Assembly (NCBI GenBank): GCA_016845585.1
Contig: JAERSO010000113.1
Location: 1 to 64,000, forward strand
Direction of reading: 5' to 3'
Origin: Acidimicrobiaceae bacterium
GTDB taxonomy: Bacteria; Actinomycetota; Acidimicrobiia; Acidimicrobiales; Aldehydirespiratoraceae
DNA: 64,000 nucleotides
This document shows, piece after piece, positions 47,600 through 56,359 of this stretch. The notes below the pieces were generated by a model. It saw only the letters and a list, made by a program, of their open reading frames with translations. It did no database searches and was not told the DNA's origin. How positions within the stretch are numbered: the stretch's first letter is position 1; the number at the start of each line of letters is the position of its first letter. Both the position numbers and the translations under genes were made by a program.

Positions 47600-50173
47600 G
47601 GAAAGGTCACGGACCGGTGCTGTTTCGGGCGACGGGGAGAGGCTCGGATCGTCGAGGTACGAGCAGAGGTCGTCGTAGGCCATCGGCTTGGCGAAGAAGT
47701 AGCCATGAGCGCGGTCGCAGCCGAGCAGTGCCAGTTTGGTGAGCGCCTCGTTCGTCTCGACCCCCTCTGCCACGACTTCGAGGCCGAGATTGTGGGCGAG
47801 AGAGACGATCGAGCGGACGATCGTGGACGCCGCTTCGTCGCCGGCTGCCATCCCCTGGACGAACGACTTGTCGATCTTGACCTCGCTCACGGGCAGGCTC
47901 TGCAGGTTCGACAACGATGAGTGGCCGGTGCCGAAGTCGTCGACGGCGCTGCGGACCCCGAACTCGCCGAGTCGACCGAGCACGTTGTGGGCCAGGAGGG
48001 GGTCGTCCATCACCTGGGTCTCGGTGAGTTCGATGGTGAGGCGTTCTCCAGGCAGGCCTGCGTTCTCGGTGAGTGACCGAACTGAATCGACGAGTACGGG
48101 CTCGTAGAGGTTCCTGACCGAGACATTGATCGACACGCCGACGGCGTGGCCGATCGCGTTGAGCTGGGCCGTGTCGTGGATGGCACGGTGGAGAACCCAA
48201 CGGGTGAGCGGTCGGATGAGACCGGAGACCTCGGCGAGGTCGATGAACTCGCCCGGGTTCATGAGGCCCCGCTCAGGATGATTCCAGCGCACGAGTGCTT
48301 CGACGCTCTCGACACGCCCGGTGGCCAGGCTGATGGCCGGCTGGTAGCGAATGGCGAGGCGATCCTCGGTGATGGCCTCGCGCAACTCGGTGACGAGCGT
48401 GAGCCGTTGCAGATTGGGCCGGTCGCGTTCGGGGTCGAAGACGGCGATCCCGCCGCCGCGGCGTTTGGCGACGTACATCGCGATGTCGGCATTCTTGCGG
48501 AGCGCATCGGCGGTGTCGCCGTGGTCGGGATACAACGCGACCCCGAGGCTCGCACCGGTTTGCAGGCTCATCCCATCGACCTCCATCGGTTCCTCGAAGC
48601 ACTCGAGGACCCGTTCCGCCGCGCGCAGCGTTCGACGCGGTGAGGCATCGTCGGTCAGGAGGACCGCGAACTCGTCGCCGCCGAGGCGAGCGACGGTGTC
48701 GACGGCACGGACGACCCCCTGAATACGGTGAGCGACGGTGCGGAGAAGTCGGTCGCCTTCGTCGTGTCCCAGCGTGTCGTTGACATCCTTGAACTGGTTG
48801 AGATCGAGCATCAACAGGCCGACGGAACGATGATCCCGGGCGGCCGCCTCGAGCGCGTGGCGAAGTCGATCCTCGAGGAGGGTGCGGTTCGGTAGACCGG
48901 TCAAGGCGTCGTGCAGGGCCTGGTGCCGTAGTCGGGCCGCGGTGGTGACTCGTTCGGTGACGTCGACGACGTTCATGCCGATCAGTAGACCGGAGATCGG
49001 GAACGCCTCGAGGGAGAGGGTCCGGTCGCCGCCTTCGCAGAGATCGCCCGCCTCTTCGATCCGGGCCGGTGCACCGGTCTCGTCCACCTCCAGCAGCACT
49101 CGGCGGACATCGACCCACCCCGGCCCCTTGGGCGGACCGGCGACGCTGTTGCCCACCAGCGCGGTGGCATCGAGTCCGGTCAGTCCCTCGTAGGCCGGGT
49201 TGACGGAGAGGGTTGTGAAGATCGTGTCGCCGTCGACGTGCTCGGCCTGAGCGACAACCAGCCCCACCGGTACTCGTTCGACGAGTTCAGCGAGGTTGCG
49301 GTTGGACTCGCGAACCCGGACCTCCTCGGTGATGTCGGTGACGATCCCGCGGGCCGTGGTCGGCCTGCCCTCGGCGTCGGTCTCGACCCGAACTCGATCG
49401 CGCACATGCCGGAGGCTGCCGTCGGCGGCGGTGAGGCGGTAGACGAGTTCGTGATCCTCGCCCATGTCGATCAGCGTCTGGGACCGGTTCACCACCGTCG
49501 ACCGGTCGAATGCCGGAAGACGGCGCAGCCAGGCACCGGGGCCGGCGACGTCCGAGATGGACATGCCGAGCAGATCGTCGACCCGACCCGACACTTCGGC
49601 CTCGACGAACGGGTACGGGTGTGCCTCCCAGACGACGGCATCGATGCCGTCGAGCAGTTCGTCTCGACGTTGCCGCTCGTGGCGTTCGGAGATGGCGATC
49701 ACGGAGACGAAGTACGCCATTCCCAGTGCGGTCGAGAGATAGGTCGCCATGATGATGACCGCGTCGTCGACCGAGCGGAGGGCGAGCGCTGCTGCGATCA
49801 ACGGGGAGCCGGCCAATGCCGCCGCCACCGTGGGTCGCCAGCCCGCGGTGGCCGCGACACTGGTGGAGGCCATGAGAAGCACGGCGGCGGCCGCGGCGGT
49901 GTTGGGGTCGACCAGGATGCCGAGACTGAGCAGGAAGCTGTCGCTCAGGACCACCGCCCACGGGTGGGGCTGGACCAACTCGACGCGCCCTCGAAGCAGC
50001 AGGTTGACCGGCAGGCCAACGAGCAGCAGGACGAGGGTGACGATCGGATCGATGTCGACGAACGGCGTGATCGAGATGACGCCGAGTGTCGTCAATCCGA
50101 CACAGCGCACCGTGAAGAACAGTCTCCAGAGTTCGCGCTCGAACTCGCGATGACTTGTGATGTTCTGGGTCAT
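47597..50173 (-). CDS. Membrane PAS-GGDEF-EAL protein (c-di-GMP metabolism)
   Basis: 858 residues from ATG 50173. About six hydrophobic helices (residues 15-165, e.g. SDSFLLSLGILVDPNTAAAA) are followed by PAS domains (about 190-430), a GGDEF domain with an intact active site (RLGGDEFAVLLTD, near residue 525) and an EAL domain with intact VESVEALVRWNHPERGLMNP near residue 640 and DDFGTGHSSLSNLQSLPVSE near residue 770. Both catalytic motifs are conserved, so it may make and break c-di-GMP in response to a membrane or PAS-sensed signal. No operon partner. Confidence 0.92.
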   Translation of the reverse strand: MTQNITSHREFERELWRLFFTVRCVGLTTLGVISITPFVDIDPIVTLVLLLVGLPVNLLLRGRVELVQPHPWAVVLSDSFLLSLGILVDPNTAAAAAVLLMASTSVAATAGWRPTVAAALAGSPLIAAALALRSVDDAVIIMATYLSTALGMAYFVSVIAISERHERQRRDELLDGIDAVVWEAHPYPFVEAEVSGRVDDLLGMSISDVAGPGAWLRRLPAFDRSTVVNRSQTLIDMGEDHELVYRLTAADGSLRHVRDRVRVETDAEGRPTTARGIVTDITEEVRVRESNRNLAELVERVPVGLVVAQAEHVDGDTIFTTLSVNPAYEGLTGLDATALVGNSVAGPPKGPGWVDVRRVLLEVDETGAPARIEEAGDLCEGGDRTLSLEAFPISGLLIGMNVVDVTERVTTAARLRHQALHDALTGLPNRTLLEDRLRHALEAAARDHRSVGLLMLDLNQFKDVNDTLGHDEGDRLLRTVAHRIQGVVRAVDTVARLGGDEFAVLLTDDASPRRTLRAAERVLECFEEPMEVDGMSLQTGASLGVALYPDHGDTADALRKNADIAMYVAKRRGGGIAVFDPERDRPNLQRLTLVTELREAITEDRLAIRYQPAISLATGRVESVEALVRWNHPERGLMNPGEFIDLAEVSGLIRPLTRWVLHRAIHDTAQLNAIGHAVGVSINVSVRNLYEPVLVDSVRSLTENAGLPGERLTIELTETQVMDDPLLAHNVLGRLGEFGVRSAVDDFGTGHSSLSNLQSLPVSEVKIDKSFVQGMAAGDEAASTIVRSIVSLAHNLGLEVVAEGVETNEALTKLALLGCDRAHGYFFAKPMAYDDLCSYLDDPSLSPSPETAPVRDLS

Positions 50174-50279
50174 CTCATCGCCCCGCACCGGCAGCCGCCT
50201 TTCCTCTCCGATCCATCGGCTGATCCGGGTGGGATCCTGAGCAGGAGAGGCGGTGGAAATCATGTGGATTTCTGCAACC

Positions 50280-50285
50280 TACGAT
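50280..50285 (+). promoter_or_regulatory. Predicted -10 element (TACGAT) of leaderless promoter
   Basis: TACGAT lies 6 bases before the GTG of mutY at 50292. Confidence 0.5.
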
Positions 50286-50291
50286 CGGGGT

Positions 50292-51158
50292 GTGACATCG
50301 TCTGCCACGTACCACGCTGACCTGGGCAAACGCGTGCTCGAGTGGGGCGGGACGAACCTTCGCGACCTTCCGTGGCGACGCACGAGAGAGCCGTGGGTGA
50401 TCCTCGTCTCGGAGACGATGCTGCAACAGACGCAGGTCAGCCGGGTCAGCGAGCGACTTCCGGACTTCCTGGAGCGGTTCCCGGACCCGTCAACGTGTGC
50501 CGCTGCCGGTGCGGGTGAGGTGGTCGCGGCGTGGGCCGGCCTCGGGTACAACCGTCGTCCGTTGATGTTGCATCGGGCTGCGGTCCAGATGGTGGCTCTG
50601 CACGCGGGAGCGGTTCCGTCGGGGCTGACCGATCTCCTCGCGCTTCCCGGCGTGGGGCCGTACACCGCGCGCGCGGTCCGAGCGTTCGCATTCGAGCTGC
50701 CAGCCGCGGTCGTCGACACCAGCATCGGCCGGGTCTACGCCCGACTGCTCGGGCGGAGGCTCACCAGCGGCGAGGTCCAGCAGGTGGCCGACTACACCGC
50801 CAGTGACGACGAGCCGTGGCTCTGGAATCAGTCGATCATGGAGCTGGGGGCCATCGTCTGCACGAAGCGCTCGCCGTCGTGCGGGTCGTGCCCCGTCGAC
50901 GATCTGTGCGCATGGCGAGGGGTCGGAGACGACCCGGCGATGGGATCCGCCGGGGTCTCGGTTCCCCAGGCGCCGTTCGAGGGCAGCGATCGTCAGCTCA
51001 GAGGCCGCCTCGTCGACGCGATGCGGCGCGGGCCGGTTCGGCGATCGGACCTGCCCGCGGTCATGCAAACCGACAACGAGCGAGCCGGTCGGGTGTTGGC
51101 CGGATTGGAGCGTGACGGACTCGCCGTCGTCTCCGCAGCCGACGTCCGCCTGCCGTGA
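50292..51158 (+). CDS. mutY: A/G-specific adenine DNA glycosylase MutY
   Basis: 288 residues from GTG 50292. Catalytic Glu in WVILVSETMLQQTQV near residue 39, helix-hairpin-helix LPGVGPYTARAVRAF near residue 118 with the following Asp in AAVVDTSIGRVYARL near residue 137, and the [4Fe-4S] loop C-x6-C-x2-C-x5-C in CTKRSPSCGSCPVDDLC near residue 195. The long C-terminal MutT-like domain of E. coli MutY is replaced by a shorter helical domain, normal for actinobacteria. It removes A opposite 8-oxoguanine. A palindromic repeat follows the stop codon directly. Confidence 0.93.
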   Translation: MTSSATYHADLGKRVLEWGGTNLRDLPWRRTREPWVILVSETMLQQTQVSRVSERLPDFLERFPDPSTCAAAGAGEVVAAWAGLGYNRRPLMLHRAAVQMVALHAGAVPSGLTDLLALPGVGPYTARAVRAFAFELPAAVVDTSIGRVYARLLGRRLTSGEVQQVADYTASDDEPWLWNQSIMELGAIVCTKRSPSCGSCPVDDLCAWRGVGDDPAMGSAGVSVPQAPFEGSDRQLRGRLVDAMRRGPVRRSDLPAVMQTDNERAGRVLAGLERDGLAVVSAADVRLP

Positions 51159-51189
51159 AAGCACGCTGGGGACAGACCCCCACGTGCTT
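51159..51189. repeat. Palindromic repeat copy 6 (GGGGACAGACCCC core)
   Basis: Arms AAGCACGCTGGGG (51159-51171) and CCCCCACGTGCTT (51177-51189) pair except at two positions, around ACAGA. It begins at the base after the mutY stop codon and lies just downstream of the broken ATPase gene. Confidence 0.8.
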
Positions 51190-51194
51190 ACTCG

Positions 51195-51722
51195 TCAGCG
51201 ATCGTGCCGGTCCACGGCCTGAAGAACCTGTCCTGCAACGTCCGTCGGGTCGATGCCCGTGGTGTCGATGACGAGATCAGCGGCTCGCTCGAGCCACGCC
51301 GGCGCGGCTTCGAATGCATCGATGTGGTCGAGGCGCTAGTCCCGTGCGCCGGCCTCGGCTTCGTCCGCTTCGATCCGGCGGATCAATTCGGACCGCTCGC
51401 ACTTCAGCGCCACGTGGAAGACCGGGATTTCGCGCTCGTGAAGCCCCGCCATCAGCTCTGACCAGTACGGCTGACGGAGAACGGTTTGCGCTGCGACCAG
51501 ATGAACACCCGTGAATCGGCTGATCTCGTGCGCCACGGCGGGCACCAACGCTCGCCGGGGTGGGAGGTCCTGGAAGTCGTCGAACTGGCGGTCACGGAGA
51601 TTTCCGGCCAGTAGATAGCCGACGTGCTCGGGGTCGAACAGTCGCCAACCCGGCTGGTCGCTCAAGAGGTTGGCGGTGGTCGTCTTGTCGCCACCGAACG
51701 GGCCGTTCAGCCAAAGAATCAT
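51195..51722 (-). pseudogene. AAA/P-loop kinase-like gene, broken by an in-frame TAG at 51336-51338
   Basis: The frame reads MILWLNGPFGGDKTTTANLL at the N terminus, DPEHVGYLLAGNLR, then HLVAAQTVLRQPYWSEL, a TAG after residue 128, and continues in the same frame with RLDHIDAFEAAPAWLERAAD and the family ending VIDTTGIDPTDVAGQVLQAV. It is thus a full-length AAA-type small kinase/phosphotransferase interrupted by one amber codon (TGG to TAG is one substitution). Walker A is also damaged: G-x4-G-K-T would need Gly where Asp is found (GPFGGDKT). It lies between palindromes 6 and 7. Confidence 0.85.
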
Positions 51723-51750
51723 CGCCGGCTCCGTGATCGTCGGCGCTCAG

Positions 51751-51783
51751 AAAGCACGTTGGGGTCTGTCCCCAGTGTGCGCT
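51751..51783. repeat. Palindromic repeat copy 7 (GGGGTCTGTCCCC core, mixed arms)
   Basis: The left arm AAAGCACGTTGGGG resembles copies 6 and 9, while the right arm CCCCAGTGTGCGCT resembles the left arms of copies 3 and 8 inverted; 10 of 14 positions pair and two more are G-T wobbles. It contains two bases of the UGSC gene stop codon. Its mixed composition suggests recombination between copies. Confidence 0.75.
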
Positions 51784-52300
51784 AGGGGCCGGTTAGCGAC
51801 GAGATCAGCTGATCGATGGCCTGGTCGGCGATCGCCAACATCTCGTCGTCGGTGCGGTCCTGGATCGGGTGTTCGGTGAAGACACGGGCAGCGTCGAGGC
51901 CCAGACTCGCCGACTGCGTCTGGGCGGCGTCGATGAACTCGACGGTGGCCACGAACACGCCCGGGACACCGCGGCGTTCCAGGTCGCTGATGTCGTGCAC
52001 ACTGCACGACGTGCAGCTGCCTCAATCGGCGAGCGCTTCGATCACCGCATCACACGACGTGGCGATTTCGTGGCGCAGATCGACTGGCGCCGGCTTCGAG
52101 AAGGTCGGTTTGGCGAAACGCTTCACCTCGGCGCCGAGATCGTTGAGCTTCTCCTCGACGCGGTCGAGGAACACATTGCCCCGCGGCTTCGAGATGTCGA
52201 GGAGGCCGACGGTGAGGCCGTCGAGCGACTCGGGACGGGCGACGCGCTCTCGGTCCTGTGGTCGCAGCTCGCCGGTCGGGTCCAGCACGATGGTGTTCAT
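51782..52300 (-). CDS. UGSC-family selenoprotein (in-frame TGA at 52022-52024)
   Basis: Read through one TGA, the gene encodes 172 residues: MNTIVLDPTGELRP at the start, then VFLDRVEEKLNDLGAEVKRF, DAVIEALAD, Sec93, GSCTSCSVHDISDLERRGVP and VFVATVEFIDAAQTQSASLG. The UGSC motif is the defining feature of a known selenoprotein family in which Sec or Cys precedes GSC; the residues before and after it agree with that family on both sides. It is translationally coupled (ATGA) to the thioredoxin-like partner gene. The reaction is unknown. Its stop codon lies in palindrome 7. Confidence 0.92.
51992..52010 (-). promoter_or_regulatory. Predicted bacterial SECIS hairpin of the UGSC gene
   Basis: On the minus strand, bases +12 to +30 after the TGA form a perfect 8-bp stem (GTCGTGCA with TGCACGAC) and a GTG triloop with GU at +20/+21. 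An alternative hairpin at +6 to +20 (CTGCAC/GTGCAG) overlaps it and may compete. Confidence 0.72.
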
Positions 52301-53751
52301 CGGGTGATCTCCTTCGTCACGGTGACACTACCCATGGCACCGGCGACCCATCCACCGAACGTCATGGAGAACAGGCCGGCGCCGCCGCCGGCGTGGACGA
52401 CATGGATGCCACCAGGAGGGAACTTCGGGAGTTCGAGGCCGGCGAATTCGACCGGTACACCCTCCTCGATGCCGCCCGCGCCTCGCAGGATGTCGTCGGC
52501 GTCGACCATCAGGTTCGCCTCGAGTTCCTGCATGAACCGGGCACGGTCCCACCCGGCGTCGGCAAAGCGAGCCATGTGTTCGGGGCTGATCACGAGCGCG
52601 GTCTCGAATCCCATGACGAGGCGGGGGCTCACGTTCGCTCGAAGCGATAGTGCCATGTGTTTGACCAGCGAATCGGCCGAACGGGAGATCTGATCGACGA
52701 TCATGCGCGGCCCTTCGCCGGGAAAGAGCGTGACGGTCGACTGGTCGGGGGAGAAGCCGCGGCTGACGGCGTAGGACTCCCACGGGGATCCTTCCTCGTC
52801 CTCGGGGAACGCCAAACCGATCTTGCTCGGGCTCCCGTGGGTGGCTCGGTCGACGCCGCCGGGTTTCCCGCCGCCGACGTTGCGGATGACGAGTTGGAGT
52901 GCACGCCCGATCGTGGAATTCGCTCGGTTGCCCTGGCCGAGCACGTTCATGCCGCTGTTCATGCCGATTTCGTTGCGGATCGGACCATTGACGATCAGCA
53001 CCGGGGCCGTCGGCATTGTGGTGGCGAGTAGGCCATGCATGTTGAACTCGTCGCCACAGGCTGCCTCGACGGCAGCAAGCACGATCGGCAGGTACTCGGG
53101 CAGGCAGCCGGCCATGACGGCGTTGACGGCGACCTTCTCGACGGTGCACTCGACGAGGTCGGGCGGGATGATCGCGAGCACCTCCTGCGGATCCCTGGTC
53201 GTGCCCTCGAGCATTCGAAGCACGCGTGTCTCGCTCGGCGGTACGACGGGCAGGCCGTCACTCCAACCGCGGTCGTACATGGCCTCCCACTCGTCCTCGA
53301 GGGCGGCGATCTCGACCCGGCGACTGGCCATCGTGGAGTTGGAGAACCTGACGGCCAGCTCGTCAGTCCGTGTCGGGTCGACGCTGAGCGAGCCGCAGCC
53401 GGGCCTCCAGTCGGGGAGGTCCGTGCCGAGCCCGTCGATGCCGGTGAAGGTCTCCCATTCGTCGCGCGACCAGCCCTCGATCTGGCTCGTGCCTCGACCG
53501 TTCTCGACCTTCAACAGGGTCGGCACCGTCTCGATGTCGTGGTGCCAGGAGAGGGCGAGGTCGGTGTCGTGCACGACCCAATCGGCGGTTGCGGGGAACT
53601 CCGCATTGTCCTGGGTGATCACCGTGATGTCGGCCCGTTCCGCGAGATCAGCGAGCACCGGCGCAACCAGCACACACGTCGGACAGTCTTCCTTGACGAC
53701 GGCCACCAGGCCCTCGGGAAGCGGCGGCCGGGTCGAGGAATCGGAGCTCAT
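52297..53751 (-). CDS. Thioredoxin-domain protein fused to the UGSC-associated large domain
   Basis: 484 residues from ATG 53751. Residues about 12-90 are a thioredoxin fold with redox pair C23-P-T-C26 (VVKEDCPTCVLVAPVLADLA) and cis-Pro region HHDIETVPTLLKVENGRGTS near residue 78. Residues about 130-484 are a separate domain with WEAMYDRGWSDGLPVVPPSE, VNAVMAGCLPEYLPIVLAAV, PVLIVNGPIRNEIGMNSGMN and NVGGGKPGGVDRATHGSPSK, recurrent next to UGSC proteins. It is coupled to the UGSC selenoprotein and may exchange electrons with it; substrate unknown. Confidence 0.8.
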   Translation of the reverse strand: MSSDSSTRPPLPEGLVAVVKEDCPTCVLVAPVLADLAERADITVITQDNAEFPATADWVVHDTDLALSWHHDIETVPTLLKVENGRGTSQIEGWSRDEWETFTGIDGLGTDLPDWRPGCGSLSVDPTRTDELAVRFSNSTMASRRVEIAALEDEWEAMYDRGWSDGLPVVPPSETRVLRMLEGTTRDPQEVLAIIPPDLVECTVEKVAVNAVMAGCLPEYLPIVLAAVEAACGDEFNMHGLLATTMPTAPVLIVNGPIRNEIGMNSGMNVLGQGNRANSTIGRALQLVIRNVGGGKPGGVDRATHGSPSKIGLAFPEDEEGSPWESYAVSRGFSPDQSTVTLFPGEGPRMIVDQISRSADSLVKHMALSLRANVSPRLVMGFETALVISPEHMARFADAGWDRARFMQELEANLMVDADDILRGAGGIEEGVPVEFAGLELPKFPPGGIHVVHAGGGAGLFSMTFGGWVAGAMGSVTVTKEITR

Positions 53752-53841
53752 GGCCCCACTCTGGCACATCGAAATATCGGTGAGATATTCGTCACACGCA
53801 TCTCGACGGCTGTGGACAACCTCGCTACCTTGGATTTCTCA

Positions 53842-54702
53842 ATGGGGGAATATCGAGAAGCGGTGACGATTGGGTTCCACGGTGTTCGTGGCTCGACGCC
53901 TTGCAGTTGTCCTCAGCTGCAGCGCTACGGCGGCAACACTTCCTGTGTCACGATCGAGACACCGGGACAGGAGCCCATAGCGCTCGATCTCGGCACCGGG
54001 CTGCGGATGTGGGGTGCCGCACTCGGCCGCACCGATGGGCTGACCGTGCACGCGCTGGTCACGCACCTCCACTGGGATCATGTCCAGGGCCTGCCGTTCT
54101 TTCTCCCGCTCCAATGCGAGTCCACCACGCTCAACGTCTATGGCCCCGGTGAGGATGGGGAGACGATTGGTTCGTGCTTCGGCCGATTCATGACTCCACC
54201 GTTCTTCCCGATCCAGCCGCGGGACCTGCCCGCCACCGTCGAGTTCCGCGACGTCCTCTGCAGCAACTTCACGATCGGCAACGCAGCGGTCATGGCGCGT
54301 CCGGTCCCGCACACCGGCCCGACGGCCGGGTATCGCGTGAATTTCGGGGAGCTCTCGGTCGCCTACGTACCGGACCATCAGCAGCCCGGGGACATGTCGT
54401 ATGTCGCGGAGTCTGTCCTGGAGCTGTGCGATGGCGTCGACTTGTTGATCCACGACGCCCAGCTCCGAACGGACGAATTCCCGGCGAAGGCCGATTGGGG
54501 CCACTGCACCCCGGAGTACGCGGTCGAGGTGGCTCGCCAGAGTGGTGCCAAGGCGCTCGTCATGTTCCATCACGACCCGAGTCACGACGACGCCGAACTC
54601 GATCGGATGACCGAGTCGACCCGTGAGGTCGCCGACACCGCTGGCGTCCCGATCGTCGCGGCCACCGAAGGCCTGAAGGTGACCCTCGGCGCTGGTCTCT
54701 GA
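53842..54702 (+). CDS. MBL-fold metallo-hydrolase
   Basis: 286 residues. The metallo-beta-lactamase fold shows the metal motif THLHWDHVQGLPFFLP near residue 74 (HxHxDH), a downstream VPHTGPTAGYRVNF and ADWGHCTPEYAVEVARQSGA near residue 218, and the final ALVMFHHDPSHDDAELDRMT near residue 238. It resembles phosphodiesterase/cAMP-type or RNase Z-like family members. Its start is only 90 bases from the divergent thioredoxin-like gene. Substrate unknown. Confidence 0.87.
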   Translation: MGEYREAVTIGFHGVRGSTPCSCPQLQRYGGNTSCVTIETPGQEPIALDLGTGLRMWGAALGRTDGLTVHALVTHLHWDHVQGLPFFLPLQCESTTLNVYGPGEDGETIGSCFGRFMTPPFFPIQPRDLPATVEFRDVLCSNFTIGNAAVMARPVPHTGPTAGYRVNFGELSVAYVPDHQQPGDMSYVAESVLELCDGVDLLIHDAQLRTDEFPAKADWGHCTPEYAVEVARQSGAKALVMFHHDPSHDDAELDRMTESTREVADTAGVPIVAATEGLKVTLGAGL

Positions 54703-54758
54703 TCACCTGGCCAGGGCGCTACTCTCTGGCTCACTCGACTGAGAGCTTGGAGACCCAC

Positions 54759-55253
54759 ATGTCGATCGATGGCGCCGACTTCCGACGCGTACTCGGCCAC
54801 TTCCCCACGGGTGTCACCGTGGTCACGGCCGCGGATGAGAACGGTCCCGCCGGTATGGCGATCGGCTCGTTCGCCTCGGTGTCGCTCGACCCGCCCCTCG
54901 TGATGTTCTGCCCCGGCAAGGAGTCCGGCAGCTGGCTGCGCATGAAGGACGCGGGCAGCTTCTGCGTCAACGTGATGGGTGAGGACCAGGGTGAGGTCTG
55001 TGGTGTCATGGCCAGCCGCGCCGAGGACAAGTTCGAAGGCATCGATTGGACCACCGACGTCACCGGCGCCCCCGTCATCCCGGGATCACTCGCGGTGATG
55101 GACTGCGAGCTCCACGCCATCCACGACGGCGGTGACCACGACATCGTCGTCGGTCTGGTGAAGTCACTGTGGACGGCCCCCGACCTCGAGGACAATCCCC
55201 GCGGGCCGCTGCTGTTCTTCCAGGGTCGCTACGGCCAGTTCCAGGATCTCTGA
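54759..55253 (+). CDS. Flavin reductase-family protein
   Basis: 164 residues from ATG 54759, with GGAG six bases upstream and TACTCT at 54720-54725 as a possible -10. The FMN-binding split barrel is seen in FRRVLGHFPTGVTVVTAADE, GMAIGSFASVSLDPPLVMFC and SWLRMKDAGSFCVNVMGEDQ, the last being diagnostic of the FMN-dependent flavin reductase family. It supplies reduced flavin to a two-component monooxygenase; no clear oxygenase partner adjoins. Its stop overlaps the gamma-CA start (TGATG). Confidence 0.87.
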   Translation: MSIDGADFRRVLGHFPTGVTVVTAADENGPAGMAIGSFASVSLDPPLVMFCPGKESGSWLRMKDAGSFCVNVMGEDQGEVCGVMASRAEDKFEGIDWTTDVTGAPVIPGSLAVMDCELHAIHDGGDHDIVVGLVKSLWTAPDLEDNPRGPLLFFQGRYGQFQDL

Positions 55254-55771
55254 TGGCGGTCTACGCCCTCGGCGACCGCGTCCCCGAGATCGATGAGAGC
55301 GCCTACGTCTCGCCGGAGGCCACGATCATCGGCAGCGTCGTCATCGGTCCGCGATCGACGATCTGGCCCCACGCGGTCCTGAGAGCCGACGACAACTACA
55401 TCCGTGTGGGGGAGGGCAGTTCCATCCAGGACGGCGCCGTGGTGCACGTTACCGGGGAGCTCGAAACCGTCGTCGGCGACTTCTGCACCGTCGGCCATCT
55501 CGCACATCTCGAGGGCTGCACCGTCCGTGATCACTCGCTGATCGGGTCGGGGTCGGTCGTCTTGCACGAGGCGGTCATCGGCCCGCACGCGTTGGTCGGG
55601 GGTGCGGCGATGGTGCCGGGTGGCGTCGAGGTTCCGCCTCACGCGATGGCATTGGGTGTGCCGGCCAGGATTCTCGCTGACCGCCTGCCCGATCATCATT
55701 CCCGCGAGGGCGCCGACAGCTACATCGAGCGGGGCGAGCGTTTCCGCAACGAGCTACGACGGCTCGATTGA
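55253..55771 (+). CDS. Gamma-carbonic anhydrase-like hexapeptide-repeat protein
   Basis: 172 residues from ATG 55253. Left-handed beta-helix repeats run from about residue 15 to 135 (SPEATIIGSVVIGPRSTIWP, SIQDGAVVHVTGE, DFCTVGHLAHLEGCTVRDHS). His residues in VVHVTGE and VGHLAHLEG fit the zinc site of gamma-CA, although many members lack measurable CA activity. It lies between flavin reductase and tyrosine phosphatase in one operon. Confidence 0.85.
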   Translation: MAVYALGDRVPEIDESAYVSPEATIIGSVVIGPRSTIWPHAVLRADDNYIRVGEGSSIQDGAVVHVTGELETVVGDFCTVGHLAHLEGCTVRDHSLIGSGSVVLHEAVIGPHALVGGAAMVPGGVEVPPHAMALGVPARILADRLPDHHSREGADSYIERGERFRNELRRLD

Positions 55772-55772
55772 C

Positions 55773-56348
55773 ATGGTTGACACCGACAGGGCCGTGACGC
55801 CGTTCCGGATCCTCGTCATGTGCACGGCCAATGTGTGTCGATCACCGATGGCCGAGGCGCTTTTGCGCCTGGCGATGGAGGATGCGGGCATCGCCGCGCA
55901 CCTGAGCTCGGCAGGCTTCCTCACCCAGGACGAGGAGGCCACGCCGGTCGTGGTCGAGATCATGGGCGAGCGTGGAATCGACATCTCCGATCACCGTTCA
56001 CGCATGGTCACCGCGGCGATGGTGGAGGAAGCTGACCTCGTGGTCGCCATGGAACGCCGCCATGTGCGCGATCTGGCGTTGCTGACGGACGGTGCGGTCG
56101 GTCGAATCGACACCTTGGGCGGCTTGGTCGATCGACTGCGATCGGCCACGGGCGACTCGCCGCGGGAACGGGTGGCATCGGCCACTGCTCCCCGCGAGGC
56201 CGGTGACATGCTCGGGAACGGCCCCGACGAGGTGGACGATCCCTTCGGGAAGTCCAAGAAGGTGAATCGCGAGGCCGCCGACCGGCTCACTGATCTGTGC
56301 AACGAGCTGATACTGCTCTTGTTCCCCGGCGGCGGCGACGGCGACTGA
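55773..56348 (+). CDS. Low molecular weight protein tyrosine phosphatase
   Basis: 191 residues from ATG 55773, one base after the gamma-CA stop. The phosphate-binding loop is VMCTANVCRSPMAEA with C17 and R23 (CX5R), and the general acid Asp is in VDDPFGKSKKVN near residue 155. Catalysis follows the cysteinyl-phosphate mechanism. It is likely to be part of cell-envelope or stress signalling; the kinase partner is not here. Confidence 0.9.
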   Translation: MVDTDRAVTPFRILVMCTANVCRSPMAEALLRLAMEDAGIAAHLSSAGFLTQDEEATPVVVEIMGERGIDISDHRSRMVTAAMVEEADLVVAMERRHVRDLALLTDGAVGRIDTLGGLVDRLRSATGDSPRERVASATAPREAGDMLGNGPDEVDDPFGKSKKVNREAADRLTDLCNELILLLFPGGGDGD

Positions 56349-56359
56349 CTGCTCGTTCG

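Noticed and set aside
51336-51338. TAG in the ATPase gene read as pyrrolysine or a regulatory stop
   Set aside because: Walker A is also degenerate, no pyrrolysine context is visible, and a single TGG to TAG change explains it. A nonsense mutation is simpler.
51747-52025. Peptides with HTGDRPQ that look like zinc-finger linkers
   Set aside because: They arise from translating the palindromic repeats (also at 29644 and 59000) and have no zinc-binding residues around them.
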